Source: Chryseobacterium aahli (GTDB lineage: Bacteria > Bacteroidota > Bacteroidia > Flavobacteriales > Weeksellaceae). Taken from it: DNA of 64,000 nt. Each line of letters starts with the position of its first letter. The stretch's first letter is position 1. Shown piece by piece: positions 26,652 through 35,334 of the stretch. Below the pieces are notes generated by a model, which did no database searches, had not been told where the DNA came from, and saw only the letters and a list, made by a program, of their open reading frames with translations. The stretch covers positions 1-64,000 of the forward strand of contig NZ_JALDNB010000007.1 in NCBI RefSeq assembly GCF_022699665.1, written 5' to 3'. The position numbers and the translations under genes were made by a program.

Positions 26652-27476
26652 TTATACTTTCTGTAATAATGATCCATTTATCCAGCCATACAAAGGTTCC
26701 TCTCCTTCTTTAGGCTTTTCTAACACATACACATAAAACCAGTCTAGCTTACTTTTTAGGAATTCAACTTTAGCATCTTTCTGAAGTTGTCTTAAAGATT
26801 CGAATTCTGTACCAGCTCCTTTTCTGATGTTTACGTTATTGACGGTAACTTTATAGATATCTGCTGTATCATCATCACGTCCAAATAATTTAGCACGGAA
26901 ATTTTCCATTGGAAAAGCCGGACCGGGATCGTTTTTTCTGTAAGGTGAAACATCATCATGTCCCAAAACTTCCTTGATGTTATAATTTTCCATTAATAAT
27001 TTGCAGACTTTAAAACATGCGTCTATCTGTTTTTCAGTAAAATTATGCCAATACGTTACATTTTTTTCATGCTTATGTTTGCCTTCAACCACAACATCCT
27101 TAGGATATTCCTTTTCGAACCAAGCATAAAATCTATCATTTACTTTTGTTAATCTTCCCGGATTATCTAGTTCGATACCTATCGAAAAATCATTTAAACC
27201 TGATCTGTCTGCCCATCTGCTTTTTCCGGCGTGCCAAGCTTTTTTACCAAATTCAATCATCTGGGTGATTTTTCCTTCCCTGTCTATGACAAGATGTGCC
27301 GAAGCTTTTGCAGCAGGATCTTTAAACCAGCTAACAGAACTTTCTGCACTTCGACCTGCCGTAAAATGAATAATTATAGTATCGGGATTCATGTCACCAC
27401 CCTTATTCGGGGTGTCTGTAAAACTTATACTTTCATTAGAAAGTGTTTTTGATAATTTGTTTTTTAAAATTTTCAT
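26652..27476 (-). CDS. N-acetylmuramoyl-L-alanine amidase with SH3-like domain
   Basis: A 274-aa peptidoglycan amidase of the Amidase_2 fold. IIIHFTAGRS (about 33-42) has the first zinc His, WHAGKSRW (about 77-84) follows, YWHNFTEKQ lies near 140, and GHDDVSPYRKNDPGPAFPM gives the second His and the catalytic region. About 205-274 is a bacterial SH3-like domain (VNVRK-like VNNVNIRKGAGTEFES, FVYV, GWINGSLL). There is no signal peptide, so it may be cytoplasmic or exported in another way. An in-frame ATG 42 bases upstream (27518) lies inside the promoter 27499-27529, so the start at 27476 is chosen. The promoter matches those of the nearby two-component operon. Confidence 0.8.
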   Translation of the reverse strand: MKILKNKLSKTLSNESISFTDTPNKGGDMNPDTIIIHFTAGRSAESSVSWFKDPAAKASAHLVIDREGKITQMIEFGKKAWHAGKSRWADRSGLNDFSIGIELDNPGRLTKVNDRFYAWFEKEYPKDVVVEGKHKHEKNVTYWHNFTEKQIDACFKVCKLLMENYNIKEVLGHDDVSPYRKNDPGPAFPMENFRAKLFGRDDDTADIYKVTVNNVNIRKGAGTEFESLRQLQKDAKVEFLKSKLDWFYVYVLEKPKEGEEPLYGWINGSLLQKV

Positions 27477-27498
27477 GTTTGTATTATTTAAATCTACA

Positions 27499-27546
27499 CA
27501 AATATCTATCGTTTTCAAACATTGGTCAATTACACTTTCGGGTACA
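27499..27546 (-). promoter_or_regulatory. Promoter plus dyad-like site of the amidase gene (site C)
   Basis: On the minus strand GTGTAATTG (TTG at 27529-27527), 20 nt and GATATTTG (27506-27499). ATTACAC (27529-27535), four bases and GGGTACA (27540-27546) match the dyad layout of sites A and B, the second arm more weakly (4 of 7). Confidence 0.6.
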
Positions 27547-27579
27547 AAAAAACCGCTCAGAAATCCGAGCGGTTTTTTT
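27546..27579 (-). terminator. Terminator of the ribosomal/rpoA operon
   Basis: AACCGCTCAGA / TCCGAGCGGTT with flanking A and T runs, 17 bases after the rplQ stop. It differs by one base in the stem from the one at 26619-26651. Confidence 0.9.
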
Positions 27580-27596
27580 ATATCTCTGTATGAATA

Positions 27597-28124
27597 TTAC
27601 TCACCAGCTTTTTCTTCAGTAGAATCTGTAGCTTCTGCCTTAGGCTCTTCTACTTTTTCTTCTACTACAGGAGCTTCAGCAACCACAGCTTCTTTCTTAG
27701 TAGCTGTTGTAGATCTTCTGCTTCTTCTTGTTGTCTTCTTCTCCTCAGCATTAGGATTATAAAGCTCATTGAAATCAACTAACTCGATCAAAGCTGTATC
27801 TGCAGCATCACCAGGTCTGAAACCAGTCTTGATGATTCTCGTATAACCACCGTTTCTTTCAGCGATTTTCGGAGCTACAGTTCTGAATAATTCAGTAACC
27901 GCTTCTTTACTTTGAAGATATGAAAAAACAATTCTTCTGTTGTGTGTAGTATCTTCTTTTGCTTTCGTTAATAGAGGCTCAACGTATACTCTTAAAGCTT
28001 TCGCTTTAGCTACAGTAGTGTTGATTCTTTTATGCTCAATCAGAGAACAAGCCATATTAGAAAGTAACGCGCTTCTGTGAGAAGCTGTTCTTCCTAAGTG
28101 ATTGAATTTTTTACCGTGTCTCAT
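27597..28124 (-). CDS. rplQ: 50S ribosomal protein L17, with C-terminal extension
   Basis: Large-subunit protein L17 near the peptide exit tunnel. The first ~120 residues are canonical ([25 protein letters not shown] written here as [22 protein letters not shown]). Residues about 128-175 are an extra Lys/Arg- then Glu/Ala/Val-rich low-complexity tail not present in the 127-aa E. coli protein but common in Bacteroidota. It lies six bases after rpoA and ends the alpha operon before a strong terminator. Confidence 0.97.
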   Translation of the reverse strand: MRHGKKFNHLGRTASHRSALLSNMACSLIEHKRINTTVAKAKALRVYVEPLLTKAKEDTTHNRRIVFSYLQSKEAVTELFRTVAPKIAERNGGYTRIIKTGFRPGDAADTALIELVDFNELYNPNAEEKKTTRRSRRSTTATKKEAVVAEAPVVEEKVEEPKAEATDSTEEKAGE

Positions 28125-28130
28125 TATTAT

Positions 28131-29126
28131 TTAATTATCAGCGTCTAATTTATATTTTGCAACGTCGAAACCGAAGTTAAGACCTTTTGAATGCACTAAT
28201 TCTTCTAGTTCTGTCAAAGATTTTTTACCAAAATTTCTGAATTTCATCAAATCAGACTTACTGTAAGAAACTAGTTCTCCCAATGTTTCAACTTCAGCCG
28301 CTTTTAGACAGTTTAGGGCTCTTACAGAAAGATCCATATCTGCTAATTTAGACTTAAGAAGTTGTCTTGTGTGAAGAGTTTCCTCATCGTATTGGATAGA
28401 TGCCTTTACAGCTTCAGTTTCTAGAGTGATTCTCTCATCAGAGAACAACATGAAGTGATAAATCAATATCTTAGAAGCTTCAGTTAAAGCATTCTGAGGG
28501 CTTATAGAACCGTCAGTTTCAATATCTAATACTAATTTTTCGTAGTCTGTTTTTTGCTCTACACGATAATTTTCAATGCTGTACTGCACTTTTTTGATCG
28601 GCGTAAAAATAGAGTCGATAGCAATAGTTCCTACAGGAGCATTGTTTGACTTGTTTTGGTCTGAAGGTACATACCCTCTTCCTTTTTCTACATTAAACGT
28701 GATTTCGAAAGTTACATCTGAGTTTAGGTTACAGATCATCAATTCTGGATTAAGAATCTCAAAACCGTTGATTGATTTACCTAAATCCCCAGCAGTAATT
28801 ACAGTTTGACCGGAAACTTTAGCAACAACCTGTTCGTTAGTTTGGTTTTCTGCCGTAGCTTTTAATCTTACCTGCTTAAGGTTAAGAATAATTTCGGTAA
28901 CGTCTTCAATTACTCCTGGAATCGTTGAAAATTCGTGCTCTACACCTTCTATTTTGATAGATGAAATAGCGTATCCTTCCAGAGAAGAAAGCAACACTCT
29001 TCTCAAAGCATTACCGATTGTAAGCCCGAAACCTGGTTCTAAAGGTCTGAATTCGAATTGACCTTTAAATTCATCAGAGTTAAGTAGAATTACTTTATCG
29101 GGTTTTATGAATTGTAAAATTGCCAT
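28131..29126 (-). CDS. rpoA: DNA-directed RNA polymerase subunit alpha
   Basis: Alpha subunit that nucleates RNA polymerase assembly and contacts promoter DNA and activators. The N-terminal domain (about 1-235) includes [21 protein letters not shown]; the C-terminal domain (about 255-325) contains [16 protein letters not shown] and [15 protein letters not shown]. 331 aa, the usual length. It lies between rpsD (33 bases upstream) and rplQ (six bases downstream), the normal alpha-operon order. Confidence 0.98.
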   Translation of the reverse strand: MAILQFIKPDKVILLNSDEFKGQFEFRPLEPGFGLTIGNALRRVLLSSLEGYAISSIKIEGVEHEFSTIPGVIEDVTEIILNLKQVRLKATAENQTNEQVVAKVSGQTVITAGDLGKSINGFEILNPELMICNLNSDVTFEITFNVEKGRGYVPSDQNKSNNAPVGTIAIDSIFTPIKKVQYSIENYRVEQKTDYEKLVLDIETDGSISPQNALTEASKILIYHFMLFSDERITLETEAVKASIQYDEETLHTRQLLKSKLADMDLSVRALNCLKAAEVETLGELVSYSKSDLMKFRNFGKKSLTELEELVHSKGLNFGFDVAKYKLDADN

Positions 29127-29159
29127 ATTATTGGGTTGAGCAAAAATTTGATTAAAAAA

Positions 29160-29768
29160 TTATTTAGAGTAAAGTTCGACGATAAGCTGTTCCTTGATGT
29201 CTTCCGGGATTTGGATTCTCTCAGGAGCAGATACGAAAGTACCTTGCTTTTTCTCATCGTTGAATTGTAACCACTCATAGTTTGCTTTAGAAGCTAAAGC
29301 ATCTGCAACAACCTCTAGAGACTTAGATTTTTCTCTTACAGCGATTACATCACCAGCTTTTACCAAATAAGAAGGAATGTTAAGGATCTCACCATTCACA
29401 GTGATGTGTCTGTGAGAAGTCAACTGTCTTGCACCAGCTCTGGTTTTAGCAAAACCTAATCTGTATACAACGTTATCCAATCTTGATTCGCAAAGCTGTA
29501 ATAAAACTTCACCTGTTACACCTTTACTTCTGTGCGCTTTTTCGAATAAGTTAGCAAACTGTCTTTCTAAAATACCATAAGTATATTTAGCTTTTTGCTT
29601 TTCCATCAACTGGACAGCGTATTCAGATTTCTTTGCTCCTCTTCTTTTGTTAACACCATGTTGTCCTGGCGGTTGGTTTTTTCTTTTCTCGAAGTTCTTA
29701 TCATCTCCGTAGATTGCAGCACCAAACTTTCTAGCAATCTTTGTTTTAGGTCCAATATATCTTGCCAT
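29160..29768 (-). CDS. rpsD: 30S ribosomal protein S4
   Basis: Primary binder of the 16S rRNA 5' domain in small-subunit assembly. It has the S4 RNA-binding domain [29 protein letters not shown] (key parts [12 protein letters not shown] and RQLTSHRHI, about 95-125). The N-terminus [16 protein letters not shown] lacks the cysteine cluster of zinc-binding S4 forms. 202 aa. It is 19 bases after rpsK and 33 bases before rpoA. Confidence 0.98.
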   Translation of the reverse strand: MARYIGPKTKIARKFGAAIYGDDKNFEKRKNQPPGQHGVNKRRGAKKSEYAVQLMEKQKAKYTYGILERQFANLFEKAHRSKGVTGEVLLQLCESRLDNVVYRLGFAKTRAGARQLTSHRHITVNGEILNIPSYLVKAGDVIAVREKSKSLEVVADALASKANYEWLQFNDEKKQGTFVSAPERIQIPEDIKEQLIVELYSK

Positions 29769-29787
29769 AATGGGTAAATTCTAAAAA

Positions 29788-30177
29788 TTAAACTCTTCTT
29801 CTTTTTGGTGGTCTACATCCATTGTGCGGCATAGGAGTAACGTCAATAATTTCGCTAACCTCGATACCTGAATTGTGAATTGTTCTGATAGCAGATTCTC
29901 TACCTGCACCCGGACCTTTCACATACACCTTTACTCTTCTTAAACCAGCCTCGTGAGCTACGTTTGAGCAATTTTCTGCTGCCATTTGAGCAGCAAAAGG
30001 AGTGTTCTTTTTAGAACCTCTGAACCCCATTTTACCGGCAGATGCCCAAGAGATAACTTCTCCGTTTTTATTTGTTAAAGAAATGATGATGTTATTGAAA
30101 GAAGCTTGAATATGCGCTTCACCAATAGCCTCAACTTTTACTTTTCTTTTTTTAACTACTTTACTTTGTTTTGCCAT
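29788..30177 (-). CDS. rpsK: 30S ribosomal protein S11
   Basis: Small-subunit platform protein near the mRNA exit site. The 129-aa sequence has [30 protein letters not shown] and the C-terminal signature [18 protein letters not shown]. Twelve bases after rpsM and 19 before rpsD, within the alpha operon. Confidence 0.98.
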   Translation of the reverse strand: MAKQSKVVKKRKVKVEAIGEAHIQASFNNIIISLTNKNGEVISWASAGKMGFRGSKKNTPFAAQMAAENCSNVAHEAGLRRVKVYVKGPGAGRESAIRTIHNSGIEVSEIIDVTPMPHNGCRPPKRRRV

Positions 30178-30189
30178 AATTCCTAACGA

Positions 30190-30567
30190 TTATTTACTTG
30201 CTTTTTTCTTGTTAGCAACTGTTTTTCTCTTTCCTTTACGGGTTCTCGAGTTGTTTTTCGTTCTCTGGCCTCTTAAAGGTAGTCCTAGTCTGTGACGTAT
30301 TCCTCGTTGGCATCCTATGTCCATTAATCGCTTAATGTTCAATTGCACTTCAGATCTAAGCTCACCTTCTACTTTAATGTTTTCAGTGATGTAATTTCTG
30401 ATTGCAGCCAATTCATCGTCATTCCATTCGTTGACTTTCTTGTCTTCGCTGATACCGGCAGCTTTAAGGATTTCAGAAGAAGTACTTCTTCCTACCCCAT
30501 AGATGTAAGTTAAACCGATAACACCTCTTTTGTTTTTTGGTAAATCAATACCTGAAATTCTCGCCAT
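30190..30567 (-). CDS. rpsM: 30S ribosomal protein S13
   Basis: Small-subunit head protein that contacts P-site tRNA and the large subunit. [20 protein letters not shown] at the start and [22 protein letters not shown] at the end (key parts GLPLRGQRT and NSRTRKG) are canonical. 125 aa. It follows rpmJ by three bases. Confidence 0.98.
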   Translation of the reverse strand: MARISGIDLPKNKRGVIGLTYIYGVGRSTSSEILKAAGISEDKKVNEWNDDELAAIRNYITENIKVEGELRSEVQLNIKRLMDIGCQRGIRHRLGLPLRGQRTKNNSRTRKGKRKTVANKKKASK

Positions 30568-30570
30568 AAT

Positions 30571-30687
30571 TTAGCCTTGTCTTTGTTTAAATTTTGGGTT
30601 CTTCTTGTTGATTACAAATAGAACGCCTTTTCTGCGAACGATCTTGCAATCAGCACTTCTTTTTTTAATTGATGCTCTAACTTTCAT
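30571..30687 (-). CDS. rpmJ: 50S ribosomal protein L36, zinc-free form
   Basis: A 38-aa gene read directly from the sequence: [20 protein letters not shown] at the start and [12 protein letters not shown] at the end. The zinc-binding form has Cys11, Cys14, Cys27 and His33; here only Cys14 remains (the others are Ser, Asn and Phe), so this is the C-minus form that does not need zinc. It lies three bases before rpsM and 165 bases after infA. Confidence 0.95.
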   Translation of the reverse strand: MKVRASIKKRSADCKIVRRKGVLFVINKKNPKFKQRQG

Positions 30688-30714
30688 TTGATATATATAA
30701 TCTTTTAAAAAGGA

Positions 30715-30845
30715 CAAATGGAATCTTTCGATTTCATTTGAAATATAATTATTATTTTATACTAATACAGTCATCAAAATGACTTCAATATTGAGTATTT
30801 ATTTTTTAACAATAGCCAAATGGAGATCAGAAGATTCCATTTGGC
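30715..30845 (-). other. infA-rpmJ spacer with two related hairpins
   Basis: The 165-base gap holds a perfect 10-bp stem GCCAAATGGA / TCCATTTGGC (30815-30845) just after infA and a second stem CAAATG..ATC / GAT..CATTTG (30715-30740) in front of rpmJ. Both contain the string CAAATGGA. The first may act as a partial terminator or processing site, although it lacks a clean T run. Confidence 0.55.
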
Positions 30846-30852
30846 ATTTTGT

Positions 30853-31068
30853 TTAATATCTAAATGTAATTCTCCCTTTTGATAAATCGTAAGGAGACAT
30901 TTCAAGTTTTACCTTATCACCAGGTAAAAGTTTAATATAATGCATTCTCATTTTACCAGAAATATGAGCGATAAGCATATGCCCATTTTCTAGTTCTACA
31001 CGGAACTGGGCGTTCGAAAGTGCTTCCGTAATAACGCCATCCTGTTCAATATGTTTCTGTTTTGCCAT
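30853..31068 (-). CDS. infA: Translation initiation factor IF-1
   Basis: A 71-aa OB-fold factor that binds the ribosomal A site during initiation. [41 protein letters not shown] and [20 protein letters not shown] are canonical. It is three bases after secY, in the usual spc-operon position before rpmJ. Confidence 0.98.
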   Translation of the reverse strand: MAKQKHIEQDGVITEALSNAQFRVELENGHMLIAHISGKMRMHYIKLLPGDKVKLEMSPYDLSKGRITFRY

Positions 31069-31071
31069 AAA

Positions 31072-32451
31072 TTAATATCCAGTCGATCTTGATAGTTTAG
31101 ACTGCATTAAGCCATCATAATGATGATTCAGCAGATATGTGTTAATCTGTTGAACAGTATCTAATACCACCCCAACCATAATTAGCAACGAAGTTCCCCC
31201 GAAAAATAGGGCGAACGCATCTGTCTGAACAAGACTCCCATGCACTATTGCTGGAAGGACTGCAAAGATAGATAAAAATATTGCACCTGGCAAGGTAATT
31301 TTTGATAAAATGTCATCTAAGTAATCAGCTGTCTCTTTACCAGGTCTTACCTTCGGTACCAAACCTCCGTTTCTCTTTAAATCATCAGCCATTTGGTTCA
31401 CCGGAATTGTAATTGCGGTATAGAAAAATGAAAAGATAATAATTAATAGTGCAAACAATACATTGTACTGCCAGCTAAAAACATTCTTGAAACCTGCAAG
31501 AAAAGTATTAGACTCATCAAATTTTGTCAATAAACCAGGTACAAACATTAATGCCTGAGCAAAAATGATTGGCATAACCCCAGCTGCATTAACTTTCAAT
31601 GGAATCCACTGTCTTGCTCCCTGCATAAGATTTTTATTAACACCTCCTCTTGCCTGAGCTCTGCTTACATACTGGATAGGGATTTTTCTGACAGCAACAG
31701 ATAGTACTACTGCTAAAAGAACAACCAACATCCAGAATATTACTTCAACCAAAATCATGATCGATCCTAAACCTCCTTTTCCGTTCTGTACAGCGATTTC
31801 CTGTACAAATGCTTCTGGTAATCTAGATAAAATACCTACCATAATAAGGATAGAAATACCATTTCCAATACCTTTATCGGTAATTTTTTCACCTAACCAC
31901 ATCGCAAATACAGAACCACCTACCAAGATAACAATACTTGGCAACCAGAACATAATAGAGTTTGGATCTACAAAATATGCAGACTGGAACTGAGCATACG
32001 GTAAGAATAATTGAGTAATAGAAGTTAAATAAGAAGGCGCCTGTACAAGACAAACCCCAATTGTTAACCATCTAGTAATTTGATTCAATGTATTTCTACC
32101 AGACTCTCCGTCTTTTTGAAGCTTCTGAAGATAAGGGATAGCCATCCCCATCAACTGAACAATAATAGAAGCAGAAATATAAGGCATGATACCTAACGCC
32201 ATCACGGAAGCGTGGCTGAAAGCCCCACCCGTAAACGACGAAAGCAAGCCAAGGAGACCTGCTCCTTGCTTGTTACCGCCTTGATTTTTATAATGCTCTA
32301 AGAGATCTCCTACTTCTGCAAGGTTAATCGCAGGTAGAGAGATGAAAGATGCGAATCTATACACAAGGATAATACCTAAAGTAAAGAGAATTTTGTCTCT
32401 CAGTTCTTTAAGGCTCCAAATATTCTTAAGGGTTTGTATAAATTCTTTCAT
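31072..32451 (-). CDS. secY: Protein translocase subunit SecY
   Basis: Channel subunit of the SecYEG translocase in the inner membrane. The 459-aa protein has about ten transmembrane helices; the first is at about 18-38. Typical motifs include GIMPYISASIIVQLM, LQKDGESGRNTLNQ-like region after PYLQKLQKDGE, GNGISILIMVGI and the cytoplasmic loop RKIPIQYVSRAQARGG, followed by VPGLLTKF. It lies eight bases after rplO and three before infA, the standard spc-operon place. Confidence 0.98.
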   Translation of the reverse strand: MKEFIQTLKNIWSLKELRDKILFTLGIILVYRFASFISLPAINLAEVGDLLEHYKNQGGNKQGAGLLGLLSSFTGGAFSHASVMALGIMPYISASIIVQLMGMAIPYLQKLQKDGESGRNTLNQITRWLTIGVCLVQAPSYLTSITQLFLPYAQFQSAYFVDPNSIMFWLPSIVILVGGSVFAMWLGEKITDKGIGNGISILIMVGILSRLPEAFVQEIAVQNGKGGLGSIMILVEVIFWMLVVLLAVVLSVAVRKIPIQYVSRAQARGGVNKNLMQGARQWIPLKVNAAGVMPIIFAQALMFVPGLLTKFDESNTFLAGFKNVFSWQYNVLFALLIIIFSFFYTAITIPVNQMADDLKRNGGLVPKVRPGKETADYLDDILSKITLPGAIFLSIFAVLPAIVHGSLVQTDAFALFFGGTSLLIMVGVVLDTVQQINTYLLNHHYDGLMQSKLSRSTGY

Positions 32452-32459
32452 TAGTAATA

Positions 32460-32909
32460 TTATAAGGTAATTGCTTTTCCACCTGCTTTAGAAATCAATT
32501 CTTCAGCAGATTTAGTGAATTTGTCAGCAGAAATTGAAACCGCAGATTTCAATTCACCTCTACCCATAATTTTCACTATTTCGTTTTTAGTAGCTAAACC
32601 GTTTTGTACCAAAACTTCTTTAGTAATATCTCCTGTTATAGATTTAGTATCAATTAAGTTTTGAATATCATCCAGGTTAATACCTCTGTATTCTTTTCTG
32701 TTTACGTTTCTGAAACCGAATTTAGGAAGTCTTCTTTGCAAAGGCATCTGTCCACCTTCAAAACCGATTTTTTGAGAATAACCAGCTCTAGCTTGCTGAC
32801 CATTGTGACCTTTCCCAGCTGTACCGCCTTTTCCACTACCTTGTCCTCTACCAATTCTCTTTGAACTAAAAGTAGAACCTGCTGCAGGTCTTATGTTGTT
32901 TAAATTCAT
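32460..32909 (-). CDS. rplO: 50S ribosomal protein L15
   Basis: Large-subunit assembly protein. The glycine-rich N-terminus (KRIGRGQGSGKGGTAGKGHNG, key parts RIGRGQGSGKGGTAGKG and GQQARAGYS) and GGQMPLQRRLPKFGF are canonical. 149 aa. It lies 19 bases after rpmD and eight before secY. Confidence 0.98.
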   Translation of the reverse strand: MNLNNIRPAAGSTFSSKRIGRGQGSGKGGTAGKGHNGQQARAGYSQKIGFEGGQMPLQRRLPKFGFRNVNRKEYRGINLDDIQNLIDTKSITGDITKEVLVQNGLATKNEIVKIMGRGELKSAVSISADKFTKSAEELISKAGGKAITL

Positions 32910-32928
32910 TTTAAAATTATTTTAAAAA

Positions 32929-33105
32929 TTATTTTTGAACTTCAAGTAAGTGACTAACTGCAGCTATCATTCCTAAAATTGAAGGAGTAGCTTCGTGCTC
33001 TATAACTTGGTGAAGTTTCTTAAATCCTAATGCTTCAAGCGTTCTCTTTTGGGTTTTTGTTCTACCAATAGCGCTTCTTACTTGTTTTACTTTAATTGTT
33101 GCCAT
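32929..33105 (-). CDS. rpmD: 50S ribosomal protein L30
   Basis: A 58-aa gene read directly from the sequence. It starts MATIKVKQVRSAIGRTKTQK and contains LEALGFKKLHQVIEHEAT, PSILGMIAAVSHLLEV and a final QK. Length and pattern are canonical. It sits between rpsE (10 bases upstream) and rplO (19 bases downstream). Confidence 0.95.
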   Translation of the reverse strand: MATIKVKQVRSAIGRTKTQKRTLEALGFKKLHQVIEHEATPSILGMIAAVSHLLEVQK

Positions 33106-33115
33106 TGTATATTTA

Positions 33116-33637
33116 TTAACCGTTAAACACTTTACTTAGAGAAACTCCTCTCATTCTTGCAATTTCTTCTGGTCTTCTGATGTCTAACAATGCTTTGAAA
33201 GTTGCCTTTACCACATTGTGAGGGTTTGAAGATCCTTTAGATTTTGAAAGGATATCGTGAATACCTGCAGACTCCAATACCGCTCTTACTGCACCACCGG
33301 CAATAAGACCTGTACCGTGAGAAGCTGGTCTCAAGAAGATATCAGCACCACCATATCTAGCAGAACTTTGGTGAGGAATTGTATGGTTCATTACAGGAAC
33401 TTTTACTAAGTTTTTCTTAGCATCTTCTACTGCTTTAGCAATAGCAGAAGCAACTTCCTTAGATTTTCCTAAACCAAAACCGATAGTTCCAGCTTCGTCT
33501 CCTACAACAACAATTGCAGAAAATCCGAAAGCTCTACCCCCTTTAGTTACTTTTGTTACCCTATTTACGGATACGAGACGATCTTTTAATTCTAATCCTC
33601 CCGGTTTTACTCTTTCTATATTATCTAGTCCTAACAT
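33116..33637 (-). CDS. rpsE: 30S ribosomal protein S5
   Basis: Small-subunit protein involved in decoding accuracy. It has the RNA-binding domain [25 protein letters not shown] (key parts [16 protein letters not shown]), [19 protein letters not shown] and the ribosomal S5 C-terminal fold. 173 aa. It lies 19 bases after rplR. Confidence 0.98.
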   Translation of the reverse strand: MLGLDNIERVKPGGLELKDRLVSVNRVTKVTKGGRAFGFSAIVVVGDEAGTIGFGLGKSKEVASAIAKAVEDAKKNLVKVPVMNHTIPHQSSARYGGADIFLRPASHGTGLIAGGAVRAVLESAGIHDILSKSKGSSNPHNVVKATFKALLDIRRPEEIARMRGVSLSKVFNG

Positions 33638-33656
33638 ATTTTCCGAAATTTAATGA

Positions 33657-34010
33657 TTAGAATTTAAGTCCTCCTTCTCTCGCACCATCAGCTAGAGCCT
33701 TAACTCTACCGTGATATACGAAACCGTTTCTATCAAATACAATAGCTTCAATTCCAGCAGCAATAGCTTTGGCAGCGATAGCTTTACCTACAGCAGCAGA
33801 AATTTCACTTTTAGTACCATTAGCGTCTACACCTTTTTCTCTCGAAGAAGCTGAAGCTAACGTTTTACCATCTTTATCGTCTATTAACTGAGCGTAAATT
33901 TCCTTATTACTCTTGTATACAGATAATCTTGGCAATTCAGAAGATCCAGAGATTTTCCCTCTTACTCTTCTTTTGATTCTTATTCTTTTTTCTAATTTAC
34001 TTAGTGCCAT
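33657..34010 (-). CDS. rplR: 50S ribosomal protein L18
   Basis: 5S-rRNA-binding protein of the central protuberance. [37 protein letters not shown] and [24 protein letters not shown] (key part [17 protein letters not shown]) are canonical. 117 aa. It lies 14 bases after rplF. Confidence 0.98.
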   Translation of the reverse strand: MALSKLEKRIRIKRRVRGKISGSSELPRLSVYKSNKEIYAQLIDDKDGKTLASASSREKGVDANGTKSEISAAVGKAIAAKAIAAGIEAIVFDRNGFVYHGRVKALADGAREGGLKF

Positions 34011-34024
34011 TTTCTTAAAATTTA

Positions 34025-34570
34025 TTAAGCAGATTTACCAGCTTTACGTCTAACATTTTCTCCTACGAATCTTACACCTTTTCCTTTGTATGGCTCAGGC
34101 TTTCTGAATGAACGGATCTTTGCAGAAACCATTCCTAGAAGTTGCTTGTCATGAGACGTTAAAGTAATAATTGGGTTTTTACCTTTTTCAGTCAATGTAT
34201 CGATTACTACTTCTTTTGGAAGTTCTAGTACGATACCGTGAGAGAAACCTAAAGCTAACTCAAGTTTTTGACCTGAGTGAGAAGCTCTATATCCTACTCC
34301 CACTAGTTCTAACTTCTTAGTGAAACCTTCAGTAGCTCCAATAATCATGTTGTTTACTAACGCTCGGTATAAACCGTGTAGCGCTCTGTGTTGTTTAGAA
34401 TCAGATGGTCTGCTGAATGTAAGCACTCCATCTTCTTGTTCTAAAGTAATTCCTTCTGTAAGTTCCTGAACTAATTCTCCTTTAGGACCTTTTACAGTTA
34501 CAACGCCATCTTTTTCAGTGACAGTAACTCCAGCTGGAATTGTTATAATTGCTTTACCAATTCTTGACAT
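34025..34570 (-). CDS. rplF: 50S ribosomal protein L6
   Basis: Large-subunit protein near the factor-binding site with two tandem L6 domains. [30 protein letters not shown], and the C-terminal signature [20 protein letters not shown] (about 158-177) are canonical. 181 aa. It follows rpsH by 17 bases. Confidence 0.98.
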   Translation of the reverse strand: MSRIGKAIITIPAGVTVTEKDGVVTVKGPKGELVQELTEGITLEQEDGVLTFSRPSDSKQHRALHGLYRALVNNMIIGATEGFTKKLELVGVGYRASHSGQKLELALGFSHGIVLELPKEVVIDTLTEKGKNPIITLTSHDKQLLGMVSAKIRSFRKPEPYKGKGVRFVGENVRRKAGKSA

Positions 34571-34587
34571 TTTCCTTTAATTAAAAA

Positions 34588-34986
34588 TTAATAAACATAG
34601 CAAATTACTTCACCACCTACTTTTTCTTCTCTAGCTTTCTTATCTGTCATTACTCCTCTAGAAGTTGAGATAATAGCTACACCCAAACCGTTCAATACTC
34701 TTGGAAGTTCTGTAGAACCTTTGTATTGTCTTAGACCTGGTCTTGAAGCTCTCTGGATAGATTTGATTGCAGGCTTGTTTGTTTGCTTGTCATACTTAAG
34801 AGCGATTTTGATTGTCCCTTGAACAGCGCTATCTTCAAACTTGTAGTTTAAGATATACCCTTGATCAAATAAGATTTTCGTAAGCTCCTTTTTGATTTTC
34901 GATGCAGGAATTTCCACCACCTTGTGGCCTGCGCTTTGTGCGTTCCTTACTCTTGTTAGGAAATCTGAAATTGGATCTGTTACCAT
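34588..34986 (-). CDS. rpsH: 30S ribosomal protein S8
   Basis: Central-domain 16S rRNA binder. MVTDPISDFLTRVRNAQSAG, IKSIQRASRPGLRQY and ISTSRGVMTDKKAREEKVGG (about 108-127) are canonical. 132 aa. It appears to be the first gene of a second transcription unit in this cluster: a 348-base gap with a terminator and a -7 box lies upstream. In E. coli S8 represses its own operon, so the long leader here could be a regulatory target; that is an inference. Confidence 0.98.
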   Translation of the reverse strand: MVTDPISDFLTRVRNAQSAGHKVVEIPASKIKKELTKILFDQGYILNYKFEDSAVQGTIKIALKYDKQTNKPAIKSIQRASRPGLRQYKGSTELPRVLNGLGVAIISTSRGVMTDKKAREEKVGGEVICYVY

Positions 34987-35284
34987 TTCTTTGTTTTAAA
35001 TTATTGGTTAATGACAATCAGTATTGAAAAGACTTGAAGATTAAAGACTATATGGTTCCGAATGTTTCTTCGCCTGATCTCTTTACCTTCAGTATCTCAA
35101 CAACTTAATTGTCACTTTTATTTTTTTAATTTCATTTTTCTAATAAACATAGCCAAAACGAAAATTAGTCTCTCAGAGAAATAATAATTTTCCTGAGCGG
35201 GTGCAAAAATACAAAAAAAATTAATACTATTTATTTTTTTCTTTGCCTCTAAGCCTACTTAATTTTGTACTCTATTTATTAAAA
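34987..35284 (-). promoter_or_regulatory. Long leader and spacer between rpsN and rpsH
   Basis: After the rpsN terminator come AT-rich DNA and a TATTTTTGCA box (35211-35204 for the octamer), then a leader of about 210 nt. The leader can form CTCAGgAAA / TTTcTCTGAG right after the likely transcription start and a CTAAT / ATTAG stem beyond. No frame longer than about ten codons begins with ATG in it. Most ribosomal-gene gaps in this cluster are below 40 bases. Confidence 0.5.
35204..35211 (-). promoter_or_regulatory. -7 box for the rpsH transcription unit (TATTTTTG)
   Basis: A perfect TAnnTTTG followed by CA, about 218 bases before rpsH. No TTG lies at the expected -33 distance. Confidence 0.5.
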
Positions 35285-35320
35285 TACAGCTGACTTATAA
35301 AAATATAGAAGTCAGCTGTA
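35285..35320 (-). terminator. Terminator after rpsN inside the ribosomal cluster
   Basis: TACAGCTGACTT / AAGTCAGCTGTA form a perfect 12-bp stem with a 12-nt loop, 14 bases after the rpsN stop. The tail TTTTAATAAA is moderately T-rich, so termination may be partial. Confidence 0.7.
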
Positions 35321-35334
35321 AAAATTTTCATTGC

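Noticed and set aside
27477..27518. N-terminal extension of the amidase from the upstream ATG
   Set aside because: The promoter of this gene (27499-27529) lies across the upstream ATG and the predicted transcript starts after it. The shorter form starting at 27476 was chosen.
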